Positions 48,309-57,961 of a DNA stretch of 64,000 bases are shown here, piece after piece (positions within the stretch are counted from its first letter, which is position 1; each line of letters opens with the position of its first letter). The position numbers and the translations under genes were made by a program. The stretch spans positions 176,776-240,775 of the forward strand of contig NZ_JAHXBF010000022.1 of assembly GCF_020103695.1 (NCBI RefSeq), in the 5' to 3' direction. Below the pieces are notes generated by a model. It ran no database searches. It was not told the origin of the DNA and worked only from the letters and a program-made list of their open reading frames with translations. This DNA is from Hyalangium versicolor (GTDB lineage Bacteria > Myxococcota > Myxococcia > Myxococcales > Myxococcaceae).

Positions 48309-51300
48309 CTACCGGGCCGAGCTGCTGGCCACCTGCTGAGGCGCCTGCACCGAGTAGCCCGCGGACGAGCCACTGTCACTGGCCAGGCCTCCGTCGGCAA
48401 CGGGCACGCGAATCTTGCACTGGCCCGTCCTGGCATTGCCCGACTGATCCTTCAGCACGAAGGTCACCGCATACACGCGCCCATCCCCGTCGCTCCGGCG
48501 CTCGGCCCTCACGCTGAAGGTGCTCTTGCCGGTGATGACGATGTCCCCCGTGGTGCTCCCATCACTGTCACCGGCCACATCCTCGGGCTCGTCGCTGGAG
48601 ATGGAGAGGATGGTGCCGTTGTTGGGGATCGCGTACCCGTCGCACGCATCCGTGGCCGTGACACAGTCCGCCAGCGAGAAGCTCTTCATGCTCTGGTCCG
48701 CCGGCCACACGATGTTCTCTCGGCAGTCGACTGTCGGCGGCACCGTGTCCACCACCTGCACCGTGCGCGTGACGGACGGGGCCTTCAGGAGCGTGCTGTC
48801 CTGCACGTTGTAGGTGATCGCGTAGCTGCCGCGCGTCCAGGCATTCACGCTGCCGGTCTTGTTGATGGAGAGCGTCAGGTCGCCGTAGCACACGTCCTTC
48901 GCCGTGGCGCCGGGATCGACGAAGGAGCCACTGGCGCACTCGTGCTGCACGACGGAGGAGCCCACCAACGTGATCGTGGGCGGCAGGCGGTCCACCACCT
49001 TCACCGTGCGCAGGGCCATGCTGGTGTTGCCCGACGCATCCCATACGCCGTACTGGATGCTGTACGTGCCTACCGCGCTGGGGTTGGCGCCGTTGCCGTA
49101 GGTGCGCACCTGGCTCGTCAGGTCTCCCTGGCACGCGTCATACGCCTTGGCCCCCAGCTCCGTGTAGATGTCCACGCCGCACTCCAGCGTCATGTCGGCC
49201 TCGCCATTGATGGTCAACACGGGGGCCTTCGTGTCCTTGACGGTGACGCTGCGCGTGACGCTCTGAGCCGCGTTCCCGGAGGGATCCGTGACGTTGTAGG
49301 TGATGGGGTACGTCCCCGGCGCGACGATGTTCTGCGTGCCCGAGACGGTGATGCGGCTGGTGATGTCACCCGCGCACAGGTCCGTGGCCGTGGCCCCCAT
49401 GGCCAGGAAGCCATCCCGCGAGCACTCCAGCTCGGGAACGGCCGTTCCCTCGAGGGTGATCGTCGGCGCGCGCGTGTCCACCACCTTCACGTCCCGCACC
49501 TTCTCCGCGACGCGCCCGCTGCCGTCCTGCACGCGGTAGAGCACCGGGTATGCACCCGTCGCGTTCGGGTTCACCGCGCCCGAGAAGGTGATGGCCGAGG
49601 TGAGATCTCCCGAGCACAGGTCCGTGGCCGTGGCGCCCTGCTCCACATAGGTGCCCGCCTTGCACTCGATGGCCATGCTGGCCTGACCGTTCAGGAAGAT
49701 CTCCGGGGCCAGGGTGTCCTGGACGACGACCTGGCGCACAGCGGTGGCCACGGTGCCCGCGCTGTCCTGCGCGCGGTAGCTGACCGAATAGGTGGCCGGA
49801 GTGTTCGAGTCGATGTACGGGTGATCGATGGTGATGGCAGCGGAGCTGGGCCCGGAGCACCCATCCACCGCCGTCGCGCCGGGCTCGGAGTACCAGTCGC
49901 GCTTGCACTCCAGCGGCAGCGGGTTGGCGCCATTGAGGACGATGGACAGGCCCTGGGCGCTGAGCACCGTCACCGTGCGCGTCACCGGTGTGGCGGCATT
50001 GCCCGCCGGGTCCGTCGCGCCGTAGGTGAGCACGTACGAGCCCGCCTTGCCGGAGTTCACCGAGCCCGACACCGTCACCCGGTCGGTAACGTCCCCACGG
50101 CATGAGTCCACCGCGGTGGCGCCCTGATCGACGAACGTCTCGGAGCAGTTGAGCGTCAGCGACGAGGGACCGTTCAACGTGACGCTCGGGCCCTGGGTGT
50201 CCTGCACCTTTACCGTGCGCGTCACTTCAGCCGAGGTGTTGCCCGACGGATCAGTCACGCGATAGGTCCGCGTGTAGTTTCCGGGCACCGCCGGGTCGAC
50301 GGTGCCACTGGCCACCACTCGCGCGGAGAGGCTGCCCGCGCACGCGTCGGTCGCCGTGGTGCCCGGATCCGTATAGGAGGAGCCGCACTCCAGCGTCTGC
50401 GAGGAGGAGCCCACCAGCGAGACGGTCGGCGCCTGGGTGTCCGCCACGGTGAACGGCACGGTGCAGCTGGCCGAGTTACCGGAGGTATCCGTCGCGGACC
50501 AGGTGAGCGACGCCGTGCCCAGGGGGAAGCTGGCCTGCCCAGGGGCCAGCACCGTGGCGGGAGAGCACACGTCCGTGGCGCTCGCCGTGCCCACCGAGGT
50601 GTTGGAGGCGCCGCCGCCCACGCACTCGGCGGTGACAGGCGCCGGGCAGGTGATGGAGGGAGGCAGCGTGTCCCGCACCTGCACCTCGGTGGTGCACGTG
50701 GCGGTGTTCCCCGCCGCATCCGTCGCCGTGTACGTGACGGAGGAGGTGCCTAGCGGATAGGAGGCCAGGCCCGGGCCGCTCACGCTCACGGTGGAGCACG
50801 CATCCGTGGCGTCCGCTCCGCCCGCCGACACCGAGGCCGACTGGTTGCCCGTGCACTCGGCCTGCACCGGCGGGCCGCAGGTGATGGTGGGCGGCTCGCA
50901 GTCACGCACGTTCACGCTCCCGGAGCAGCTCGCGCTGGCGAAGCTGTCGGAGACGGTGAGGCTCACCGCGCGCGAGCCGATGGCATACGGGCCCGCAGGC
51001 GACTGCGCCAGCGAGATGGCGTCTCCATCCGGATCGTACGACCCCTTGTTGATGCTGACCTGAGCGGTGCACGCCGGGCCCGCGCAGACGTCCTGGTTCT
51101 GGCAGAGCGCCACCGGCGGGGCGTTGCTGGAGAGGATCGACAGATCACTGAGCACCGGCTCCCCGCTGAAGTTCACGGAGCGCAGCGTGACCTGGACCTC
51201 GAGGTAGCGGCCCTGGATGCCGGCGAAGGTCTGGTTGTTCGCCACGGTGGCGAAGGCCTGGGAGGCCAGCGCATCCCGCGTGTTGGCGGCGCGCACCTTC

Positions 51301-52739
51301 ACGGTGATGCTGGTGTTCGTGGGCGTGGCGCCCTGCGCCTCCTGGTTCCAGCGAACGGTGCCCCAGTTTGTCCCTGTGGCTCCGCTGTCATGCACCGCGC
51401 TCCACACGCCTTGACGCGAGACGAAGCGGGAATGGTGGTAGCCCGTCATGTCTCCGAACGTGTACGGCTGCCCACCCGCCGCATAGGACTGGATGGTCGT
51501 GCTGACCGCGGGGTTGACGACGGCCAGGGTGTCCGAGCCCTGGACGGTGGCCCAGATCTTCCCGTCCGCGGCCACCGACACGCCCTCGGGCCGGGTGCCG
51601 ACGAACCAGCTGCCCTTGGCGGCGCCCGCGGAGCTCACCCGCAGCACGCGGTTGCTGTTCAAGCACGCCGCCCAGATGTCACCAGAGCCATCCACCACGA
51701 CGCCATGCATGCGGCCGCTGCAGCCGCCATTGGCGCCCACCTGCTGGATGGTGTGCGCCGTGAAATTCGCCATCACGAGGCCCGTGGCGGAGTCCGAGTC
51801 CGTGCCCAGCCACACCATGCCGTTGCCATCCACGACGACGCCGAAGGTGGGCACCGGCGAGCTCAGCGAGTCCACCACGTGGGCGCCCGCCGCCGCGTCC
51901 GGCTTGATCTTCCACACGAGCCGCAGCGTGCTGCTGTCCGACGAGTAGAGGTGGCCCTCCGGCCCGACCGCCAGGGCCTGGATGGAGACCGCCGAACCCG
52001 TCTCGGCCTTCAGGTCGAGGGTCTTGAGGACCGCACCCGTCAGTCCATCCAACTGGTAGAGCTTCGCCGAGGAAGTGCCCGCGGCCCAGATGTTCTGGTC
52101 GGCATCCACCACGATGGAGCGGCCCGGATCGGCCACGGCCGTGTAGTTCTTCGTCCAGAGGATGCACTCGTCCGTCTGCCCGGAAAACTCGGCGGTGTCG
52201 CTCAGGTTGATGGTGCCATCGCCGCTGGCGTCAGTGGACGTGTCGATCCGGCCATTGCCGTTGCGGTCCACGCACGCGGCCAGCGTGCCGGCGTACTTGG
52301 TGATGGAAGCAAAGGTGGAGGCGCAGTTGCCCCGGTTGACGACGTACGCATCCCCGCGCGCGTTCACCACCGTGGACACCGGGTAGTTGCACGAGTCACG
52401 CGGCGGCCGCACCGACGGCACCGAGTTGTCCCAGTTGCGCACCAGCACCGAGTCGTAGCGCGCCACCTGACGCCCGGTGCGCGTGTCCACCTTGGTGACG
52501 ATGCCATCAACGGCGTTGGCCACCCAGAAGTAGGGAGGCACGTTGGAGCCCGTGTCGATACGGAGCTGATCCGCGTCGGGCGCTCCGGCACGCGTGCCCG
52601 AGAAAGTGCCGAGCGCGAAGTCCGCATCCGTGGTGAAAGTCTTCTGGAGCGTGCCCCCCAGGTCCTGCGCCAGGGAGAGTCCCGGCGTGGCCCAGAGCAG
52701 GCTGCTCAGTACGACGTAAGTCGCTGCGCGAGTTCTCAT
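48309..52739 (-). CDS. Secreted propeller protein with HYR and DUF5011 Ig-like domains
   Basis: 1,476 residues; signal peptide ends at LSLAQ. Residues ~30-440 form an NHL/virginiamycin-B-lyase-like propeller (PPYFWVANAVDGIVTKVDTRTG; GRSIVVDADQNIWAAG; GPEGHLYSSDSSTLRLVWKI). An EF-hand/dockerin-like calcium segment, DRNGNGRIDTSTDASGDGTIN, is inserted at ~155-180. After a jelly-roll-like stretch (~460-545) come three HYR domains and seven DUF5011 repeats. A C-terminal module shared with the giant lipoprotein closes it. There is no lipobox and no MYXO-CTERM tail, so it may be released or held by partners. Convergent with the pilin genes. Confidence 0.9.
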   Translation of the reverse strand: MRTRAATYVVLSSLLWATPGLSLAQDLGGTLQKTFTTDADFALGTFSGTRAGAPDADQLRIDTGSNVPPYFWVANAVDGIVTKVDTRTGRQVARYDSVLVRNWDNSVPSVRPPRDSCNYPVSTVVNARGDAYVVNRGNCASTFASITKYAGTLAACVDRNGNGRIDTSTDASGDGTINLSDTAEFSGQTDECILWTKNYTAVADPGRSIVVDADQNIWAAGTSSAKLYQLDGLTGAVLKTLDLKAETGSAVSIQALAVGPEGHLYSSDSSTLRLVWKIKPDAAAGAHVVDSLSSPVPTFGVVVDGNGMVWLGTDSDSATGLVMANFTAHTIQQVGANGGCSGRMHGVVVDGSGDIWAACLNSNRVLRVSSAGAAKGSWFVGTRPEGVSVAADGKIWATVQGSDTLAVVNPAVSTTIQSYAAGGQPYTFGDMTGYHHSRFVSRQGVWSAVHDSGATGTNWGTVRWNQEAQGATPTNTSITVKVRAANTRDALASQAFATVANNQTFAGIQGRYLEVQVTLRSVNFSGEPVLSDLSILSSNAPPVALCQNQDVCAGPACTAQVSINKGSYDPDGDAISLAQSPAGPYAIGSRAVSLTVSDSFASASCSGSVNVRDCEPPTITCGPPVQAECTGNQSASVSAGGADATDACSTVSVSGPGLASYPLGTSSVTYTATDAAGNTATCTTEVQVRDTLPPSITCPAPVTAECVGGGASNTSVGTASATDVCSPATVLAPGQASFPLGTASLTWSATDTSGNSASCTVPFTVADTQAPTVSLVGSSSQTLECGSSYTDPGTTATDACAGSLSARVVASGTVDPAVPGNYTRTYRVTDPSGNTSAEVTRTVKVQDTQGPSVTLNGPSSLTLNCSETFVDQGATAVDSCRGDVTDRVTVSGSVNSGKAGSYVLTYGATDPAGNAATPVTRTVTVLSAQGLSIVLNGANPLPLECKRDWYSEPGATAVDGCSGPSSAAITIDHPYIDSNTPATYSVSYRAQDSAGTVATAVRQVVVQDTLAPEIFLNGQASMAIECKAGTYVEQGATATDLCSGDLTSAITFSGAVNPNATGAYPVLYRVQDGSGRVAEKVRDVKVVDTRAPTITLEGTAVPELECSRDGFLAMGATATDLCAGDITSRITVSGTQNIVAPGTYPITYNVTDPSGNAAQSVTRSVTVKDTKAPVLTINGEADMTLECGVDIYTELGAKAYDACQGDLTSQVRTYGNGANPSAVGTYSIQYGVWDASGNTSMALRTVKVVDRLPPTITLVGSSVVQHECASGSFVDPGATAKDVCYGDLTLSINKTGSVNAWTRGSYAITYNVQDSTLLKAPSVTRTVQVVDTVPPTVDCRENIVWPADQSMKSFSLADCVTATDACDGYAIPNNGTILSISSDEPEDVAGDSDGSTTGDIVITGKSTFSVRAERRSDGDGRVYAVTFVLKDQSGNARTGQCKIRVPVADGGLASDSGSSAGYSVQAPQQVASSSAR

Positions 52740-52984
52740 ACAGCATGCCCTCAGGGTGGAACTGCGTTTGGCTGCCCCCCCGTGTCACGGGCGTCCTGAC
52801 GCTCGCTCCGTCGCACGTGGAGCCGCTACGAATTGTAGCGACACGTCTCGCGCAAAAGCAGCCACCCTTGTCACGCTTTGCTGTGTGAAGACAGGTTCCG
52901 CGCTCTCACCGAAACACTGTCTCGGCAGATTTTTTCGACGTCGATCTCTACGCAAAGCGTAGGGCGATCACCACCCACCCCGGG
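52740..52984. other. Intergenic region with palindromes
   Basis: The promoter side of the propeller gene holds CGCTAC-GAATT-GTAGCG (52824-52840). Nearer the activator's 3' end are the palindrome TCGACGTCGA (52936-52945) and the hairpin CTACGC-AAA-GCGTAG (52948-52962). The first could be an operator. The last may help end the activator transcript, though it lacks a T run. Confidence 0.4.
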
Positions 52985-54565
<1,581 letters not shown>

Positions 54566-54648
54566 GCCCCACGAATAGTCAGTGTCCACCGAAATTGCAG
54601 TGGCCAAACGCACCGAGATTTCGTTATTCACCCACCGGGCGGCATCGA

Positions 54649-54679
54649 TTCAAGAGGGTTGAATGGGTAACCTCTTGAA
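54649..54679. promoter_or_regulatory. Inverted repeat, likely activator site for ahpC
   Basis: TTCAAGAGG (54649-54657) and CCTCTTGAA (54671-54679) are perfect 9-bp arms, 13 bases apart, centred at about -61 from the predicted ahpC start and just upstream of the divergent activator gene. Activator binding and autoregulation are both plausible. Confidence 0.65.
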
Positions 54680-54698
54680 AAGACTGGAACCGATTTTC

Positions 54699-54714
54699 TG
54701 GCACGGTGCCTGCT
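54699..54714 (+). promoter_or_regulatory. Sigma-54 (-24/-12) promoter of ahpC-ahpD
   Basis: TGGCACGGTGCCTGCT: perfect -24 half, GG/GC spacing exactly 12, and only one mismatch in the -12 half (CTGC for TTGC). Predicted start near 54725, about 63 bases before the ahpC ATG. Confidence 0.82.
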
Positions 54715-54787
54715 GTAGTGGTAGCTCGCAAAACGCTTTCGGGCCTGCCCACGGGGGGTGGGCCCCCTACCCCACGAGGAGTCGAAC

Positions 54788-55342
54788 ATGCTGACCGTTG
54801 GCGACAAGCTTCCCAACTTTTCTGTGAAGGCCACCGTGAGCCTGGAGAAGGGCAAGGAGTTCACGACCATCACCCAGGATTCGTACAAGGGTAAGTGGAT
54901 CATCCTGTTTGCGTGGCCGAAGGACTTCACCTTCATCTGCCCGACGGAGATCGCCGAGTTCGGGAAGAAGAACAAGGACTTCAATGACCGCGACGCGGTG
55001 GTGCTGGGCCTGAGCACCGACAGCGAGTTCGTGCACCACGCGTGGCGCACGCACCACCCGGACCTGAAGAACCTGCCCTTCCCGATGCTGGCGGACCTCA
55101 AGCACGAGCTGAGCAACGCGCTGGGCATCCTGCACAAGCAGGAGGGCGTAGCCCTGCGCGCCACCTTCATCATCGACCCGACGGGCATCATCCGCCACGT
55201 GTCGGTGAACGATCTGTCGGTGGGCCGCAACGTGTCCGAGGTCGTCCGCACGCTGGACGCGTTCCAGACGGACGAGCTGTGCCCGTGCAACTGGCAGAAG
55301 GGTGAGGAGACGCTCACCAAGAAGCTGGCGAAGGCGGGGTAA
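54788..55342 (+). CDS. ahpC: Peroxiredoxin (AhpC type)
   Basis: 184 residues from ATG 54788 (GAGGAG eight bases upstream). Peroxidatic Cys51 is in DFTFICPTE; the resolving region is Cys165-Cys167 (ELCPCNW), the form seen in AhpC proteins that are recharged by AhpD. It reduces H2O2, organic peroxides and peroxynitrite in the cytoplasm. The ahpD gene follows six bases later. Confidence 0.95.
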   Translation: MLTVGDKLPNFSVKATVSLEKGKEFTTITQDSYKGKWIILFAWPKDFTFICPTEIAEFGKKNKDFNDRDAVVLGLSTDSEFVHHAWRTHHPDLKNLPFPMLADLKHELSNALGILHKQEGVALRATFIIDPTGIIRHVSVNDLSVGRNVSEVVRTLDAFQTDELCPCNWQKGEETLTKKLAKAG

Positions 55343-55348
55343 TGCACC

Positions 55349-55873
55349 ATGGCCTCGCTCGAAGTCGTCCGCAGTGAGCTGGCGGACGCCCACAAGGACA
55401 CCCGCCTCAACCTCCAGGCCGTGCTGGAAGGCGGCAGCCTCACCCCCGAGCAGCGTTGGGGCGTGGCTGTCGGCAGCGCCTTCGCCGCTCGTAACGAGCG
55501 GCTGAAGGAGGCCATGATCAACGAGGCGAAGAAGGCCCTGACCAACGCCGAGCCGGTCATCGAGGACGCGCGCGCCGCGGCCTCGCTGATGGGGATGAAC
55601 AACGTCTACTACCGGTTCCGCCACATGGTCGGGAAGGAGAGCTACTCGACCAAGCGCCCGGGGTTGCGGATGAACCGGCTGGCGCAGGTGCTGACGAACA
55701 AGGTGGACTTCGAGCTGGTCTGCCTCGCCATCAGCGCCATCAACGGCTGTGAGATGTGCGTGCAGTCCCACGAGAAGGTCGTCATCGAAGGCGGGCTCTC
55801 GGAGGATCAGGTGCACGACGCCGTGCGCATCGCCTCGGTCATCCACGCGGCGGCGGTGGGGCTCGAGTCGTAA
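55349..55873 (+). CDS. ahpD: Alkyl hydroperoxide reductase AhpD
   Basis: 174 residues. The active-site motif is CEMC (Cys134, Cys137), with the conserved His141 and the upstream Glu of the proton relay. AhpD uses its CxxC pair, fed through lipoamide-type donors in mycobacteria, to reduce AhpC. It is in an operon with ahpC under a sigma-54 promoter. Confidence 0.94.
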   Translation: MASLEVVRSELADAHKDTRLNLQAVLEGGSLTPEQRWGVAVGSAFAARNERLKEAMINEAKKALTNAEPVIEDARAAASLMGMNNVYYRFRHMVGKESYSTKRPGLRMNRLAQVLTNKVDFELVCLAISAINGCEMCVQSHEKVVIEGGLSEDQVHDAVRIASVIHAAAVGLES

Positions 55874-55900
55874 GCGACATTGAAGCTTCACAGCACTGAG

Positions 55901-55937
55901 CGCCCTCCGGTGGAAACGCCGGGGGGCGTTCTGTTTT
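55901..55937 (+). terminator. Intrinsic terminator of ahpC-ahpD
   Basis: CGCCCTCCGG (55901-55910) pairs with CCGGGGGGCG (55919-55928), nine Watson-Crick pairs and one wobble, followed by TTCTGTTTT. It lies 28 bases after the ahpD stop. Confidence 0.85.
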
Positions 55938-56004
55938 GCGGGCTCGCTCCGCGCCCCGAGAGAAGCCTGCTGAACGTGACCCTATCCATGGCGTAGGATG
56001 GGTC

Positions 56005-57021
56005 ATGCCCTACTACCCAGGGAGTCCTTGGAGTTCTCGCCAGAACCTGAAAACAAGCCAGCCCTCGCTGACCGACCGTGAGGGGCGATGGAGAGCGCTC
56101 GACGCGAGAGAGGCTTTCATCGTCGCCTACCCGCGCCTGCGAAAGCTGGCCGCGGAGGCCCGGCAGCCGGCGGTGCTCGTCGTCGCGGTGAGCGCTTCCG
56201 GACACCCGCTGGGCTCAGCGCTCATCCCGCCCGGCTGCTGTCTCATCCTGGGCCGGCACACCCGCTGCGGGCTGTTGCTCCCCACGGAGACGCTCTCGCT
56301 GCGGCACCTGGCGGCCTACGCGCTCCCGACGGGCCCTTCCTCCGCTCCCATCATCCACCTCTGGGACTTGAACACGGACCAGCCCTTCCGCACCGAGGAT
56401 GGGCAACCCAGCGCGGCGGTGAACTCCCAGGGGATGCTCTACGCCGCCGTGGGCGAGTACGCGCTGCTGTTCGTGCCGACGCGCGGCGCCTCCGAGCCGC
56501 CCTGGCCGACCCGTGCCGAGGAAGCATGGAGAGCCCTGCCCCCGCGCCAGTTCATCGATCGGACCGCTTCCCACACCGAGCCCCCTTCGTATTCCGGGCG
56601 CTCGCGAGCCCTCCGCCAGCGAATGGACACAGGCGTCACCCGGGACGATCCACCCCAGATGCTGGACTTCCATGAGCCCACCGGGCCCGCCTGGGGGGAG
56701 CTCACGCTGATGCTCGGCCGAGCGAGGAAGGAGCTTCCCCTCTCGCTCAGGACACTGGAACGAGGCGTGCTGCTGGGCCGTTACGAGCGCTGCACCATCT
56801 CGCTGCTGGCACTCACGTCGATCTCTCGCGTGCACCTGATGCTGATCCGGGTGGGCCAGGACATCCTGGCCATCGATACCGCCAGCACCTGGGGTACTCG
56901 GCGCGGCTCCCACACGGTCGACGCGGTCGTCCTGGGCCATTCGGACACGCTCTTGCTGGCGGGAAAGCTCCAGGTCCATTGGCGCCTCCTTCCTGCGGGT
57001 AGCACGAGCCAGCGGGGTTGA
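56005..57021 (+). CDS. Protein with two FHA-type domains
   Basis: 338 residues from ATG 56005; the longer frame starts inside the ahpD terminator. The first FHA-like core is LILGRHTRCGLLLPTETLSLRHLAAY (~80-105). The second is complete: VLLGRYERCTISLLALTSISRVHLMLI with GR, SR and H in register (~255-285), ending in DTASTWGTRRG. FHA domains read phosphothreonine, so this is a likely client or scaffold for the kinases encoded next door. Seven bases separate it from the DUF2381 gene. Confidence 0.85.
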   Translation: MPYYPGSPWSSRQNLKTSQPSLTDREGRWRALDAREAFIVAYPRLRKLAAEARQPAVLVVAVSASGHPLGSALIPPGCCLILGRHTRCGLLLPTETLSLRHLAAYALPTGPSSAPIIHLWDLNTDQPFRTEDGQPSAAVNSQGMLYAAVGEYALLFVPTRGASEPPWPTRAEEAWRALPPRQFIDRTASHTEPPSYSGRSRALRQRMDTGVTRDDPPQMLDFHEPTGPAWGELTLMLGRARKELPLSLRTLERGVLLGRYERCTISLLALTSISRVHLMLIRVGQDILAIDTASTWGTRRGSHTVDAVVLGHSDTLLLAGKLQVHWRLLPAGSTSQRG

Positions 57022-57027
57022 AACGCC

Positions 57028-57936
57028 TTGGTCCGCCCCCACCTGCCCCGTCTCTTGACGCTCGTCGCCCTGCTCTGCGGTGTGTCCGCGTCGCCTCAGC
57101 CCGCGCAGATGAAGCTCTCCGCTCCGCGCACGGTCGTCCTCACCGAACGCCCCGACGAGTCTCATGACATCCGGGTCGCGCTGGGCTTCCTGACGACGAT
57201 CCGCTTCGACGCGCAGATCCTTGGAGAAGCCATCGAGTTGGAAGGGCACGCCCGCTTCGATGTGGATGTGGGCGATCAGACGATTTTCCTACAGCCCCTG
57301 GCGCCGCTGGGTGCGCGGGAGACTCGCGCGCTTCGGGTCTCCTATCGCGTGGGGAGCCCCGCGTCCGTGCTGCTTCGACTGGTCGCGGACCCTTCCGAAG
57401 TGGACACGGTCGTCACCGTGAGGCGCCCGCCACAATCGCCCACGGCCTGCCAGCCGGAACTGCTCTCCCTGCGTGAGCGCTACGAGGCCCAAGGCCGGGA
57501 GTTGGAGCAGCTCAAGGCACAGCGCACGACCGTGAGCCCAGCGGCCCTCGGGCTGGCGGGGTGGGTGGATAAGCATGGGATCCGGGTGGAGGTGTCCACG
57601 CAGTGCAAGGCCACTGGGGAGAAACTCCTCATCCTGAGTTGCATGCGCATGCGCGCCTCCCAATGGATCGTGGTGGTGCTCGTCGTCCACAACACCGGCC
57701 AGGAGCCCTGGGCGCCCACCTGGGCTGAATTCTCGCCCACGGCCGGCGGGGCCTCACGGAAGGCCCGCGCCTTGCTCCCGGTCAACGCTGTCATCCCGCC
57801 CGGGAAGGTGGCGAACCTGGCCGTCGACCTGGAGATGCCCTCGCAGCCTCGACAGGGTTGGTTCGCGCAGAGTCACACACTGACGCTGTGCGACGCGGCT
57901 GGCCGCTGCCTGACTCTCCCAAACCTGCTGCTGTAA
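57028..57936 (+). CDS. DUF2381 family exported protein
   Basis: 302 residues, TTG start seven bases after the FHA gene; signal peptide LLTLVALLCGVSASPQ. Two beta domains joined by a coiled segment (LLSLRERYEAQGRELEQLKAQ, ~155-173), the same plan as the protein at 6375-7298. The C-terminal domain has WIVVVLVVHNTGQEPWAPTWAEF and PPGKVANLAVDLEMP. It is followed by the transmembrane kinase whose extracytoplasmic tail resembles the partner of the other DUF2381 protein. Probably a periplasmic or surface sensor component. Confidence 0.85.
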   Translation: MVRPHLPRLLTLVALLCGVSASPQPAQMKLSAPRTVVLTERPDESHDIRVALGFLTTIRFDAQILGEAIELEGHARFDVDVGDQTIFLQPLAPLGARETRALRVSYRVGSPASVLLRLVADPSEVDTVVTVRRPPQSPTACQPELLSLRERYEAQGRELEQLKAQRTTVSPAALGLAGWVDKHGIRVEVSTQCKATGEKLLILSCMRMRASQWIVVVLVVHNTGQEPWAPTWAEFSPTAGGASRKARALLPVNAVIPPGKVANLAVDLEMPSQPRQGWFAQSHTLTLCDAAGRCLTLPNLLL

Positions 57937-57961
57937 CAGCCCTAGAGAGGAGGAACACCGC

